From UBA12087 sp964370815 (GTDB taxonomy: Bacteria > Chloroflexota > Anaerolineae > Anaerolineales > Villigracilaceae), in assembly GCA_964370815.1 (NCBI GenBank), contig CAYJKQ010000010.1, positions 1 through 64,000 of the forward strand: 64,000 nt of DNA, written 5' to 3'. Made by a program: the position numbers and the translations under genes. The notes below the pieces were generated by a model, which worked only from the letters and a program-made list of their open reading frames with translations, was not told where the DNA came from and ran no database searches. Positions 27,381-36,577 of the stretch are shown here, in pieces (within the stretch, counting starts at the first letter, position 1; each line of letters starts with the position of its first letter).

Positions 27381-27965
27381 ATGCAACAGCGCAGCGAAGA
27401 AACGCAAGCCCGGATCCTGGATGCTGCTGTCAGGTGTTTTTCAATTTCAGGGTATAACGGAGCCAGTGTAGATGAGATCTGCTCGGAAGCTGGCGTCAGT
27501 AAAGGTGCTTTTTACCATCATTTTCCTACCAAACAAACTGTCTTTCTGGCGCTGCTTAATGGTTGGCTGGGAACTATTGATATAGGGCTAAAAGCTGTCC
27601 ATCAAGATACTGTACCGGAAACCTTGCTGCACATGACGGGCATGCTGCCGGTTATCTTTGCGAGCGCAGAAGACCGCCTGCCTATGTTTCTTGAATTCTG
27701 GTTGCAAGCCAGCCGTGATGATGCTGTTCACCAGGCTATGATCGCACCCTATCACTATTTCACAGATTATTTCACCAGTTTAATAGAATCTGGTATTTCC
27801 GAAGGATCGCTCAAAGAGGTTGATCCAGAGATAATTTCCCAGGCCATTTTGTCGATCGCCATTGGAACGTTGCTGCAAGGTCTGCTCGATCCGCAGCGCA
27901 CAGATTGGTCCAGGGTGGCAGAGCAAAGTATCCAGGCGTTATTGGCTGGGGTGATCAAGAGTTGA
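27381..27965 (+). CDS. TetR-family transcriptional regulator
   Basis: 194 residues. The N-terminal HTH domain reads ILDAAVRCFSISGYNGASVDEIC then EAGVSKGAFYHHFPTKQTVF, the classic TetR signature. The C-terminal helical ligand domain is of unknown specificity. AAGGAG precedes the ATG. The palindrome overlapping its promoter indicates autorepression. The epimerase and SDR genes follow within 25 bp and 21 bp, so they are probably in the same operon and induced by the same ligand. Confidence 0.93.
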   Translation: MQQRSEETQARILDAAVRCFSISGYNGASVDEICSEAGVSKGAFYHHFPTKQTVFLALLNGWLGTIDIGLKAVHQDTVPETLLHMTGMLPVIFASAEDRLPMFLEFWLQASRDDAVHQAMIAPYHYFTDYFTSLIESGISEGSLKEVDPEIISQAILSIAIGTLLQGLLDPQRTDWSRVAEQSIQALLAGVIKS

Positions 27966-27989
27966 TCAAATAGATTGAGGAGTTGGAAC

Positions 27990-28991
27990 ATGATTTTAGT
28001 TACAGGTGCAACCGGTCACATCGGGAATGTGCTGATCAGACAGCTGCTGGATAAAGGCGAAAAAGTGCGCGCTCTGGTATGGAGAGGCGAAGACACTACA
28101 CCGATCCGGGGTTTGGAGGTTGAAACAATTGAAGGTGATGTCCTTGACTTGTCCAGTCTGAAAACAGCCTTTAAAGGGGTGGATACCGTCTTTCATTTGG
28201 CTGGCATTATTTCTATTATGCCAGGAAATGATCCGTTTGTTTGGGAAGTGAATGTGCAGGGGACCCGCAATATTCTGCAAACTGCCCGGCTGTCTGGAAT
28301 CCGTCGTCTTATTTACACCAGTTCCATCCATGCCATCGCTCGTGCTCCGCACGGCTTGCAAATAGACGAGACACTGCCATTTGACATGAACAATCCTTAT
28401 GGTGCATATGATCGCTCAAAAGCCGAAGCCTCGCTCGATGTTCAAATAGCCAGCCGGGATGGTTTGGACGCTGTCATTGTGTGCCCTACCGGGGTGATCG
28501 GTCCATATGATTTCCGGCGTTCTGAAATTGGAAATGTCATTTTGGATGCTGCCAGGCGAAAAACTACCCTGTATGTGGATGGCGCTTATGATTTTGTGGA
28601 TGTACGGGATGTAGCCGATGGCATGATAAAAGCCAGTGAACAGGGTCGCAGTGGCGAAAGCTATATCCTTTCCGGGCAGAAGATCTCTGTGCGGTACTTG
28701 CTGGAGACTGTCCGCGAAGTGACAGGATATGCCTTCCCAAAGATCAAGATCCCCTTTAACTTAGCTGAATCCATGTCCCGATTAATGCCCGCTTATTATA
28801 ACTGGCGCAAAACCAAGCCCAAATTTACACCCTACTCACTGGAAGTATTGCAAAGTAATTCAGATATCAGTTATGCCAAAGCTGCACGCGAGTTGGGTTA
28901 TAAGCCGCGTCCAATATATGCCAGTATTACCGATACGGTGCGTTGGTTTCTTGAGAATTACATCCTTTTATTTGCCAGGAAACGTACTTGA
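27990..28991 (+). CDS. NAD-dependent epimerase/dehydratase (extended SDR)
   Basis: 333 residues from the ATG at 27990, with GAGGAG upstream. The Rossmann motif is ILVTGATGHIGNVL. The active-site region has TSSIHAI and YDRSK (Tyr-x3-Lys). The layout resembles dihydroflavonol reductase and sterol-dehydrogenase-like proteins (VFHLAG, VNVQGTRN). The substrate is unknown. It lies 24 bp after the TetR gene in the same predicted operon. Confidence 0.88.
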   Translation: MILVTGATGHIGNVLIRQLLDKGEKVRALVWRGEDTTPIRGLEVETIEGDVLDLSSLKTAFKGVDTVFHLAGIISIMPGNDPFVWEVNVQGTRNILQTARLSGIRRLIYTSSIHAIARAPHGLQIDETLPFDMNNPYGAYDRSKAEASLDVQIASRDGLDAVIVCPTGVIGPYDFRRSEIGNVILDAARRKTTLYVDGAYDFVDVRDVADGMIKASEQGRSGESYILSGQKISVRYLLETVREVTGYAFPKIKIPFNLAESMSRLMPAYYNWRKTKPKFTPYSLEVLQSNSDISYAKAARELGYKPRPIYASITDTVRWFLENYILLFARKRT

Positions 28992-29012
28992 TGCATTTCG
29001 ATCAGAGACCAG

Positions 29013-29807
29013 ATGAATGAGAGATCCAGGTTTGCAGTTGTAACAGGTGCTTCCAGTGGTATCGGGGCAGCAACAGCCCGAAATTTAGCTTACCACGGCA
29101 TGCACGTCATTCTGACGGCACGTCGTTTGGAAAGATTGCTTGAATTGAAATCTGAAATTGAGGGGAATGGCGGGAAGGTGGATGTTTTCCCAGTGGATCT
29201 AACCCGGGAAAATGAACGGCAATCATTGTTTGATGAGGTCCATACCTTATCGGGGAATATTGATCTGCTTGTAAATAACGCCGGGTCAGGTTGGTATGGT
29301 TATTATTCCGATATGCCCTGGGAAACTGCCCGTGAGATGATGGCGCTGAATATCTCTGCATGTGTTCACCTTACAAACCTGTTTCTTTCCGGTATGCGTG
29401 CGCACGGGCAGGGACATATAATCAACATCGGTTCCATTGCAGGAGGTTTTCCCAACCAGGGTGTGGCTGTTTACAGTGCAACCAAGTCCTTCCTGGATGC
29501 TTTTTCATCCGTCTTATATCGTGAATTGCGAGGCTCACGGATCCATGTCAGCGTGGTGCGGGCTGGACCTGTCGTCACAGAATTCTGCGAATCAGCCTCC
29601 TTGAGGAAAGGTGGCAGACATTTACCAACAGAATATATGGGCGTTACTGCTGAAAAAGTGGCTCGCAGCATTTGGGATCTTTTCAAACGGCCTCGTAAAG
29701 TGATCTATGTCCCGGGTTATCTGCGCGTTACACCCTTGGTGGAATTTTACTTTGGCTGGTTAGTCGACAGGCTTGGTCCACTTCTATTAAAACACCGTAC
29801 CCGTTAA
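29013..29807 (+). CDS. Short-chain dehydrogenase (DltE-like)
   Basis: 264 residues. Motifs are VVTGASSGIGAATARN, NNAGSGWYG, Ser in GSIAGG and YSATKSF (Tyr-x3-Lys). The C-terminal hydrophobic stretch (VTPLVEFYFGWLVDRLG) resembles the membrane-associated C-tails of COG0300 reductases. It likely reduces a lipid or hydrophobic ketone with NADPH. It is the third gene of the TetR-regulated operon. Its end overlaps the end of moaA on the other strand by 4 bp. Confidence 0.88.
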   Translation: MNERSRFAVVTGASSGIGAATARNLAYHGMHVILTARRLERLLELKSEIEGNGGKVDVFPVDLTRENERQSLFDEVHTLSGNIDLLVNNAGSGWYGYYSDMPWETAREMMALNISACVHLTNLFLSGMRAHGQGHIINIGSIAGGFPNQGVAVYSATKSFLDAFSSVLYRELRGSRIHVSVVRAGPVVTEFCESASLRKGGRHLPTEYMGVTAEKVARSIWDLFKRPRKVIYVPGYLRVTPLVEFYFGWLVDRLGPLLLKHRTR

Positions 29808-30784
29808 CCACCGATCTGGTTCATGACTCGCTTGCGGGCGATCTCACCGTCTGCCAGGCCATGACCCCAGGGTTTGTTCCATACAGCATCCAGGATCAGG
29901 TTTTGGATCTCAGGTTCAGTGGCACCAGACCGTAGGGGGGTCAACAGATCAATTTCAAGATCCCGTAAAAGGCACATTCTTAAGATACCATCCGCTGTCA
30001 GGCGGGCGCGTGTACAATCGGAACAGAAGGGTTGGGATACCGATGATATAAAGCCAATATCTCCTTTTGCACCCGGAATATGGAATACCCTGGCTTCACC
30101 ATCCAATTTCCCGCCATTTACCGCTTCCAGGGTCCCAACTTCTGCCTCCACGCGGGCTTTGATCTGGGTTGCTTTGATTACCTGGCTCAATTGAAAATCA
30201 GTGGCTCCTCCGAAAGGCATCATTTCAATGAAGCGAACCTGCCAGGGATTGGTCATTGTCAGTCGCGCCAGGTCTGCTACTTCGTCTTCGTTATACCCTC
30301 CCACCACAACTGCATTAATTTTGACCGGAGTCAGTCCGGCTGCTTCAGCAGCCAATATTCCTTCCCAAACATCTTCCATATCTCCCCAGCGTGTCAGTCG
30401 TTTGAAACGGGCAGGATTGAGGCTGTCCAGGCTGATATTTACCCGTTTTAAACCTGCCTTGGACAGGGGGCCAGCCAGGCGTGACAGCAAGACCCCGTTG
30501 GTTGTCATGGTCACAGTATCGATCCCGGCAGTGGCAACGATCCCGCGCACAATTTCAACCACATTTGCCCGGATTGTTGGCTCCCCACCTGTCAGTCGGA
30601 TCTTGTTAAACCCCAGTTTGGCGAATAATTGCGTAAAGATCAGGATCTCATCATCCTGCATTAATTCGGCATTCGGCCGAAAGGTCATATCCTCAGGCAT
30701 GCAATAAAGACATCGCAAGTTACAATGATCTGTCAAACTTATTCGCAAGTATTGAATTTTTCTTCCAAAGCGATCAATTGCCAT
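29804..30784 (-). CDS. moaA: GTP 3',8-cyclase MoaA (molybdenum cofactor biosynthesis)
   Basis: 326 residues. Radical-SAM enzyme of the first step of molybdopterin synthesis, converting GTP to 3',8-cyclo-GTP. The N-terminal cluster is Cys21-x3-Cys25-x2-Cys28 (CNLRCLYC). The second cluster shows as CSDCTRARLTADGILRMC. The C-terminus ends in the double glycine that MoaA needs (NQIGG). The gene is isolated from other moa genes but fits with the tungstate/molybdate-type uptake genes at 46-49 kb, since tungstate also uses this cofactor. Confidence 0.95.
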   Translation of the reverse strand: MAIDRFGRKIQYLRISLTDHCNLRCLYCMPEDMTFRPNAELMQDDEILIFTQLFAKLGFNKIRLTGGEPTIRANVVEIVRGIVATAGIDTVTMTTNGVLLSRLAGPLSKAGLKRVNISLDSLNPARFKRLTRWGDMEDVWEGILAAEAAGLTPVKINAVVVGGYNEDEVADLARLTMTNPWQVRFIEMMPFGGATDFQLSQVIKATQIKARVEAEVGTLEAVNGGKLDGEARVFHIPGAKGDIGFISSVSQPFCSDCTRARLTADGILRMCLLRDLEIDLLTPLRSGATEPEIQNLILDAVWNKPWGHGLADGEIARKRVMNQIGG

Positions 30785-31244
30785 GAACCCTCAAGTCTTT
30801 CTACCTGTAAAGTGAACCAACTCAATAATTCAGTGATAAGGGAAGGGTTTCGCATGTGTGTGTCGCATACACACGAATCCCCAATCCCTATTCGAGAAGA
30901 CACAAAAATGTCAATCGGTCGTTCATTATATCAACAATTCCTGCCACGAAAAATACACCTGCATGCACACTTGCCTTCCCGTATGGACGCTGGACCGGTG
31001 TGGCGGGCGGTGCCAGGGCATGTTTGTGTTCCGGTGAAAGTATCGGTCGCCAAATTCGCTCTCTCACACCGTCCCGGCGTCCTTCGGCAGTTCGCTCCGA
31101 ATGCATTTAGCGGAGGAGGGTGACATACCTGAGCAGTTACGATATTTCATTATTTACCGTAAAGAGAAATTTGACTAAGTATGATAGCCGTGCTATTATC
31201 AGTAAGAATTTATTGTTTTTATTTTAGAGAGGAGCAATTATTCC
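30785..31244. other. Non-coding gap with a GC-richer core
   Basis: No convincing gene. The part from about 30950 to 31120 is visibly richer in G+C than its surroundings. A GTGTGT/ACACAC hairpin lies near 30854-30876. An 84-codon plus-strand frame and a 72-codon minus-strand frame cross it, but neither has a ribosome site or a recognisable protein. It may be a relic of a mobile or structured RNA element. Confidence 0.4.
31129..31143 (+). repeat. Tail fragment of the interspersed repeat
   Basis: CTGAGCAGTTACGAT matches the tail of repeat copies B, C and D, but no inverted ends are found upstream, so only a fragment remains. Confidence 0.45.
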
Positions 31245-32300
31245 ATGAGTGCAAATTTTATTGCCCGCATTGTCGGGATGATTTTCTTTGCCATTCTTGG
31301 GGGAATTTTCGGCTACAGGATTGGGCTGCTGAGTGAAGATCAAGCTGCTCTATACACCACTTCCATCACTTTGATAGGGGCTTTGATAGGACTGATCCTG
31401 ACACCCTATTTGACAACCATCCCGGCACGATATATCCGAAACAAATTATCCCGACTCTCTGCTGAGGCATTGTTAGCCAGCCTGTCCGGATTGATTGCTG
31501 GTCTTATTACAGCAGCCCTGTTGGCGTTCCCCCTATCTTTGCTTCCCGAGCCATTTGGTGAGATCTTGCCATTTGTTGGTGTGATCATCTTTGTTTATTT
31601 CGGCATAACTTTGTTTTCCATGCGTCAGTCTGACATAAGCAATTTAATGGGAGGGCTTGGCTCTAAACGTGAAGGAGGCGGTTCTGGTGGAGGGCAGCAG
31701 GTCAACCGTACCATTTTATTGGATACCAGTGTAATCATAGATGGAAGAGTTGCGGACATTGCCAAGACAGGTTTTCTTCCTGGAACCTTGTTGATCCCAC
31801 GCTTCGTTCTGAACGAGCTGCAATATATTGCTGATTCATCCGATAGCCTGCGCCGGCAGCGCGGAAGGCGTGGAATGGAAGTTTTGGCAGAACTTCAAAA
31901 AGGATCTTCAGTATCTGTCCGCATTAGCGACATAGATGTGGATGGTGTGCGTGAAGTGGATGATAAACTTGTCATTCTTGCTCGCCAGATGAAATGTCCG
32001 ATCCTCACGAATGACTACAATCTCAACCGTATTGCAGAATTGCAGGGCGTCTCCATACTCAACATTAATGAACTCGCCAATTCTGTCAAATCTGTAGTTA
32101 TGCCAGGAGAGATCCTAATCCTCAGTGTTATCCAGGAGGGAAAGGAATCTGGCCAGGGAGTGGGGTACATGGAAGATGGCACAATGGTTGTCGTGGAAAA
32201 TGGCAATAAATTCCTGCACCAGGAGATCCATGTTTCCGTAACGAAGGTCCTTCAAACCGCCGCAGGCAGGATGATCTTCGCAAAACCGGAGAATGGTTGA
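31245..32300 (+). CDS. PIN/TRAM-domain membrane protein (YacL-like)
   Basis: 351 residues with AGAGGAG upstream. Four TM helices (about 5-25, 33-53, 75-98, 104-122) are followed by a Gly-rich linker and a cytoplasmic PIN nuclease domain. Its acidic residues are in LLDTSVIIDGR, LNELQYIAD and LTNDYNLNRIA. A C-terminal TRAM domain (about 285-345) should bind RNA. This is the YacL family, a putative membrane-bound RNase of Firmicutes and Chloroflexota. cysS starts 14 bp downstream, so the two are probably co-transcribed. Confidence 0.9.
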   Translation: MSANFIARIVGMIFFAILGGIFGYRIGLLSEDQAALYTTSITLIGALIGLILTPYLTTIPARYIRNKLSRLSAEALLASLSGLIAGLITAALLAFPLSLLPEPFGEILPFVGVIIFVYFGITLFSMRQSDISNLMGGLGSKREGGGSGGGQQVNRTILLDTSVIIDGRVADIAKTGFLPGTLLIPRFVLNELQYIADSSDSLRRQRGRRGMEVLAELQKGSSVSVRISDIDVDGVREVDDKLVILARQMKCPILTNDYNLNRIAELQGVSILNINELANSVKSVVMPGEILILSVIQEGKESGQGVGYMEDGTMVVVENGNKFLHQEIHVSVTKVLQTAAGRMIFAKPENG

Positions 32301-32314
32301 TCCAGGAGATTGGT

Positions 32315-33715
32315 ATGATACGTCTTTATAATACCCTGACTCATAAAAAAGAAGAATTTCAGCCACTTGAGCCTGGAGTGGTTAAACTGTACGTGTGTGG
32401 TCCCACCGTTTACAGTGATGCCCATGTTGGCCACGCCATGTCAGCTCTTGTATTTGACATCATCCGACGTTATTTTGAGTTTCGAGATTTCCAGGTTATC
32501 CATGTCATGAATTTTACCGACGTGGATGACAAGATAATCGATCGCGCCAACCAGATGGAAGTGGACCCTTTTATATTGGCGGAAGGCTACATCCGTGATT
32601 TTCAAGGACATCTGGTTGATTTGAACATCTTGCCTGCCACCATTAACCCTCGTGCCTCCCGCACAATAGATAAGATCCAGGCTATGATCCAGGGCTTGAT
32701 CGACAAGGGTTTTGCATACCCAGCCAGCAATGGAGATGTATATTTTCGGGTTACCAAAGATGATGATTATGGCAAGCTCTCCGGACGAAAGCTGGAGGAT
32801 ATGCAAGCTGGCTCGCGTATTGAGGTGGAAGAATTAAAAGAACATCCCATGGATTTTGCCCTTTGGAAATCCGCCAAGCCTGGTGAACCTGCCTGGGACA
32901 GTCCCTGGGGATCTGGGCGTCCTGGCTGGCATATTGAGTGTTCTGCTATGAATCTTCATGAACTGGGAGAACAGATCGATATCCACGGCGGTGGCAACGA
33001 CTTGATCTTTCCACATCACGAAAACGAGATCGCGCAATCCGAAAGCTTCACCGGCAAGACTTTTGCCCGTTTCTGGCTCCACAATGGCATGCTGCAATTG
33101 AGTGGCGAAAAAATGTCCAAATCTCTGGGAAACCTGGTCAAAATATCGGACTTCCTGCACGAACATGATGGCGATGCCATGCGCATGCTGGTATTGAATG
33201 GCAATTACCGTAGTCCGTTATCTTTCACAGAGGAAAGCATCTCAGCTGCCGAACAAGGACTTAACCGCTTGCGAACATCCCTAAAACCTGCCACCTCCGG
33301 TGCTGCAGGAGCCTCGCCTGAAATGGAGAAAAACCTTTCAGATCTTGCACAGACCACTCGCCAGATCTTCACCAACTCGATGGATGATGACATCAACACC
33401 TCCGGAGCATTGGGTGGTATTTTCGAGCTTGTGCGCCAGGTCAACACAACCCGGGATGCAGGCGCAACGGATGAGCAGCTTGAACCTGCTCAAAAAGCCC
33501 TGCGTGAATTGACAACAGTGCTTGGTTTGCGCATGGAAAATTCCCGCACAGGTGGTGATGCGGACAAGTTCGTGGATCTGCTGATCGAACTTCGAACCGA
33601 ACTACGCGCACAAAAACTCTGGGCACTCTCCGACCTTTTGCGGGACCGTCTGAAAGAAATGGGAGTGGGGATCGAGGACGCTAAAGCTGGCGGCACATCC
33701 TGGAAGTGGGAATAG
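32315..33715 (+). CDS. cysS: Cysteine--tRNA ligase
   Basis: 466 residues from the ATG at 32315, with CAGGAG 6 nt upstream; the TTG at 32297 lies inside the preceding gene. The class I signatures are complete: Cys28 (VCGPTVY, zinc ligand), HVGH at 37-40, the second zinc Cys in GWHIECSAM, and HGGGNDLIFPHHENE. The KMSKS loop is GEKMSKSLGN. Length is normal. Cytoplasmic enzyme charging tRNA-Cys. It follows the PIN/TRAM gene with no room for a promoter. Confidence 0.96.
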   Translation: MIRLYNTLTHKKEEFQPLEPGVVKLYVCGPTVYSDAHVGHAMSALVFDIIRRYFEFRDFQVIHVMNFTDVDDKIIDRANQMEVDPFILAEGYIRDFQGHLVDLNILPATINPRASRTIDKIQAMIQGLIDKGFAYPASNGDVYFRVTKDDDYGKLSGRKLEDMQAGSRIEVEELKEHPMDFALWKSAKPGEPAWDSPWGSGRPGWHIECSAMNLHELGEQIDIHGGGNDLIFPHHENEIAQSESFTGKTFARFWLHNGMLQLSGEKMSKSLGNLVKISDFLHEHDGDAMRMLVLNGNYRSPLSFTEESISAAEQGLNRLRTSLKPATSGAAGASPEMEKNLSDLAQTTRQIFTNSMDDDINTSGALGGIFELVRQVNTTRDAGATDEQLEPAQKALRELTTVLGLRMENSRTGGDADKFVDLLIELRTELRAQKLWALSDLLRDRLKEMGVGIEDAKAGGTSWKWE

Positions 33716-34035
33716 AATTAACTGTATTTAGTAAAACCCTGTTTAACCCCACAGGGATGAGTTAGGATTCGCCCTCCGTTTTATTTTACATGTCTCCCAA
33801 TATTTTCCTCTTCACATCCTCTACCTGCCTTGGCGATGATATCTCCAAACATGATGGGATCCAGTTTGGTTTGTCTCGACCTGGTTTATAATCAGAAGAG
33901 TAATTTTTGGAATTCAGATTTTCCACAGATATCATTCAGGGATGGCCTGTTATTATATTTTCTACCCATGATAGACCGTGATTTGCACCCAATTATTAAG
34001 ACAGGAGTTATGCATTTTATGCAACGGATGGAAAG
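33716..34035. other. Gap between cysS and rlmB
   Basis: No gene. A short hairpin CCCTGT/ACAGGG sits just after cysS without a T run. A TATAAT occurs at 33887-33892 but no acceptable -35 box is at the right distance. Confidence 0.35.
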
Positions 34036-34770
34036 ATGAAAGAATTCATCTATGGACGCAATCCGGTTTATGAAACCTTGCAGGCTGATCGTCGTCAGAT
34101 CACACAATTGTTGCTGGCTGATGGAGTCCAGGAGAAAAGCCGCCTGGAAGAGATCCTGAACATTGCCAGGCAGCGTAATCTCGCCATCTCCAAAGTACCC
34201 CGTGCCCGCCTGGATAAATTCAGTGACAGCCACCAGGGAATTGCTTTGGAAGTCACCGAGTATCCTTATGTCAACTTGCGGGATATACTCGATCGGGCAG
34301 AATATCGCCATCAACCATTGTTTGTGCTCATACTGGATACACTTCAAAATCCACAGAACCTGGGTACCCTGATCCGTACTGCAGAATCGGTCGGCGTCCA
34401 TGGAGTGGTCATCCCGGGACACCGCGCCGCAGGCGTCACACCCGCTGTGGTGTCTGCCTCGGCAGGTGCTACGGAGCATATGCTCGTGGTGCAATCCAAC
34501 CTGGCTCAGGCTATCTCCGAGTTAAAACATGCCAATGCCTGGGTGGTCGGTCTGGACGAAAGCCCCGATTCATTGCCCCTCGAGCAGGTACGCCTGGATG
34601 GCGCCCTGGCAGTTGTGGTTGGCAGCGAAGGAGAGGGTCTTCGATCCCTCGTTCGCAAGCATTGCGATTTCCTGCTTCGTCTACCCATGCAGGGTCAGAT
34701 CGCATCCCTGAATGCAGCCGTGGCGGGGTCGGTGGTTCTTTACCTGGCATATATGGCACGCAATCAATGA
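34036..34770 (+). CDS. rlmB: 23S rRNA (guanosine-2'-O-)-methyltransferase, TrmH/RlmB family
   Basis: 244 residues. An N-terminal substrate-binding domain (FIYGRNPVYETL; about 1-75) precedes the SPOUT knot domain. The three SpoU motifs are NPQNLGTLIRTAES, VVGSEGEGL and LPMQGQIASLNAAVAGSV. The enzyme methylates a ribose in 23S rRNA (G2251 in E. coli) using SAM. The exact target among TrmH-type enzymes is inferred from length and the N-terminal domain. Confidence 0.9.
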   Translation: MKEFIYGRNPVYETLQADRRQITQLLLADGVQEKSRLEEILNIARQRNLAISKVPRARLDKFSDSHQGIALEVTEYPYVNLRDILDRAEYRHQPLFVLILDTLQNPQNLGTLIRTAESVGVHGVVIPGHRAAGVTPAVVSASAGATEHMLVVQSNLAQAISELKHANAWVVGLDESPDSLPLEQVRLDGALAVVVGSEGEGLRSLVRKHCDFLLRLPMQGQIASLNAAVAGSVVLYLAYMARNQ

Positions 34771-34787
34771 TCTTTGGTTACTTCTCA

Positions 34788-34900
34788 GACCCTTTGGTTT
34801 TTGCTGAAATACAATATGTTCGATAGCATGAAGTTCAAGCCAAGCGTTCTAATTTCTATTCCAGAGAAACCATAAGGGTCTTGACTTGTGCAGTTACGAT
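34788..34900 (+). repeat. Interspersed inverted-end repeat, copy C
   Basis: Ends GACCCTTTGGTTT (34788-34800) and AAACCATAAGGGTC (34867-34880) differ from copies A and B at the same place on both arms, keeping most pairs. Core TCGATAGCATGA, tail TTGACTTGTGCAGTTACGAT. Confidence 0.75.
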
Positions 34901-35039
34901 CTTTGAATACTCTTGTAATTCGGGAAAGATGGGAAGCGGTTGTTATTATGATAACAACCGTCATAAACACCCTGCCTGCCCCTTTTTTATGAGAAGATAC
35001 AAATTACATAGCCAATTTCGTTTATCCATGGAGGCAGAT

Positions 35040-36374
35040 ATGCCTGAAGCAACATTCCATTTTCCACGCGGTTTTCTTTGGGGGACTGCCACCGCTTCAC
35101 ACCAGGTGGAAGGCAACAATTCCAATAACAATTGGTGGGATTGGGAGCAGCAACCCGGTCGTATTCAGCAAGGTCATAAATCTGCCCTGGCTTGCGATTG
35201 GTGGGGGGGACGCTGGCAGGAAGATTTCGATCGTGCAGCCGAAGGCGGACAAAATGCGCATCGTTTCTCGGTCGAATGGAGTCGCATCCAACCCACCCCT
35301 GATACTTGGGATGAGTCTGCTCTCGAAAAGTACCGCCAGATGCTGCAGAGTTTGCGGGATCGCAACATGCTGCCCCTGGTAAGCTTGCATCACTTCAGCG
35401 ATCCTCTCTGGCTCACACAACAGGGCGGCTGGGAAAACCCGCAAGTGGTTGCAAAGTTCGAAAAATTTGTTGGCAAGACTGTGGAAGCCCTCAAAGAGTA
35501 TGTCAGCCTTTGGTGTACCATCAACGAACCCAATGTATATGTGCTGGGCGGTTATATCTCCGGGGATTTCCCGCCTGGAAAAAAGAATTTCAAACTGGCT
35601 ATGCAGGTCATGGCTAATATGCTTCGTGGACACGCTGCTGCCTATCGGGCTATCCACAACATCCAGCCTGAAGCGCGCGTTGGTTATGCTTTACATTACA
35701 GGCCAGTGGTACCAGCTTTGTCCTGGTTTCCACTCGATCGAATGGCAGCCAACCTGCACTATAAGGGCATCAACATGGCTTTCCCTTCTGCATTATCCAG
35801 CGGTGTGATGCAAACGGTGATCGGCAATGTGCGCATACCTGAAGCGAAAGGTACACAGGATTATCTGGGGTTAAACTACTACAATACGCTGACAGTAAAA
35901 TTTGACCTGTTTAATCCAGGTGAATTGTTTGGGCGTGCCTTTTACCCTGCGGGAACCGATCTGAGTGATAATGGTTTTAATGCTAATATCCCCGATGGGT
36001 TGTTCTCGACTCTAAAATGGGCTGTTCGTACTTATCCTGGCTTGCCGATCATCATTACCGAGAACGGTATTGAATGCGCCGATGACCATATTCGGCCGCG
36101 CTATATAGCCGAGCATGTGCTCAAGCTTTGGAGGGCGGTCAATTTCAATTGGCCAATCAAGGGCTATTTCCATTGGTCCCTTGTGGACAATTTTGAATGG
36201 GAGCGAGGCTGGACGCAGCGCTTTGGGCTATGGGCGCTCGATCCCGAGACTCAGGAACGCACCAAACGACCCAGTGCAGACCTTTATGCTGAGATCTGCA
36301 AAGAAAACGGGCTTTCCAGCCAGATGGTACGTCAATATTGCCCGGAAGTCTTCGAGAAGCTCTTCCCGGGATAA
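35040..36374 (+). CDS. Glycoside hydrolase family 1 (beta-glucosidase-like)
   Basis: 444 residues from the ATG at 35040, with GGAGG 5 nt upstream. The open frame reaches back to 34881, inside repeat copy C, which is not a credible start. The (beta/alpha)8 enzyme begins FPRGFLWGTATASHQVEG. The acid/base is Glu163 (TINEPN) and the nucleophile Glu341 (ITENG). There is no signal peptide, so it hydrolyses imported beta-glycosides in the cytoplasm. Sugar specificity is not determined by these motifs. Confidence 0.93.
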   Translation: MPEATFHFPRGFLWGTATASHQVEGNNSNNNWWDWEQQPGRIQQGHKSALACDWWGGRWQEDFDRAAEGGQNAHRFSVEWSRIQPTPDTWDESALEKYRQMLQSLRDRNMLPLVSLHHFSDPLWLTQQGGWENPQVVAKFEKFVGKTVEALKEYVSLWCTINEPNVYVLGGYISGDFPPGKKNFKLAMQVMANMLRGHAAAYRAIHNIQPEARVGYALHYRPVVPALSWFPLDRMAANLHYKGINMAFPSALSSGVMQTVIGNVRIPEAKGTQDYLGLNYYNTLTVKFDLFNPGELFGRAFYPAGTDLSDNGFNANIPDGLFSTLKWAVRTYPGLPIIITENGIECADDHIRPRYIAEHVLKLWRAVNFNWPIKGYFHWSLVDNFEWERGWTQRFGLWALDPETQERTKRPSADLYAEICKENGLSSQMVRQYCPEVFEKLFPG

Positions 36375-36375
36375 A

Positions 36376-36421
36376 AGAAATAGCCTCCCGGCGATCTTCT
36401 TCACCGGGAGGCTATTTCTTA
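36376..36421. terminator. Intrinsic terminator
   Basis: A long stem AAATAGCCTCCCGG / CCGGGAGGCTATTT starts almost at the GH1 stop codon. Confidence 0.9.
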
Positions 36422-36433
36422 CTAAAAAGCAAG

Positions 36434-36558
36434 CTAACTGCTCAGGTCAAGACCCTAAAGGTTTTTAAGAACCTTTAGGGTCTGCTAAAGAATTAGAAGG
36501 TTTTGCCCGATATTCATGCTGACGATCACTCTCTTTTTCAGAGTAGACCTTAAAGGTC
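36434..36558 (-). repeat. Interspersed inverted-end repeat, copy D (inverted)
   Basis: On the minus strand it reads GACCTTTAAGGTC, a core with GAGAGTGATCG and CAGCATGA, then GACCCTAAAGGTT / AACCTTTAGGGTC as a tight hairpin and the tail TTGACCTGAGCAGTTA. It is the opposite orientation to copies A-C and has an extra hairpin, as if one end was duplicated. Confidence 0.75.
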
Positions 36559-36577
36559 GGAGAGTTTGCGAAGCAGG

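Noticed and set aside
34881..35039. Longer N-terminus for the GH1 enzyme
   Set aside because: It would start at a TTG inside repeat copy C and add 53 residues with no counterpart in GH1 proteins; the ATG at 35040 has an ideal ribosome site.
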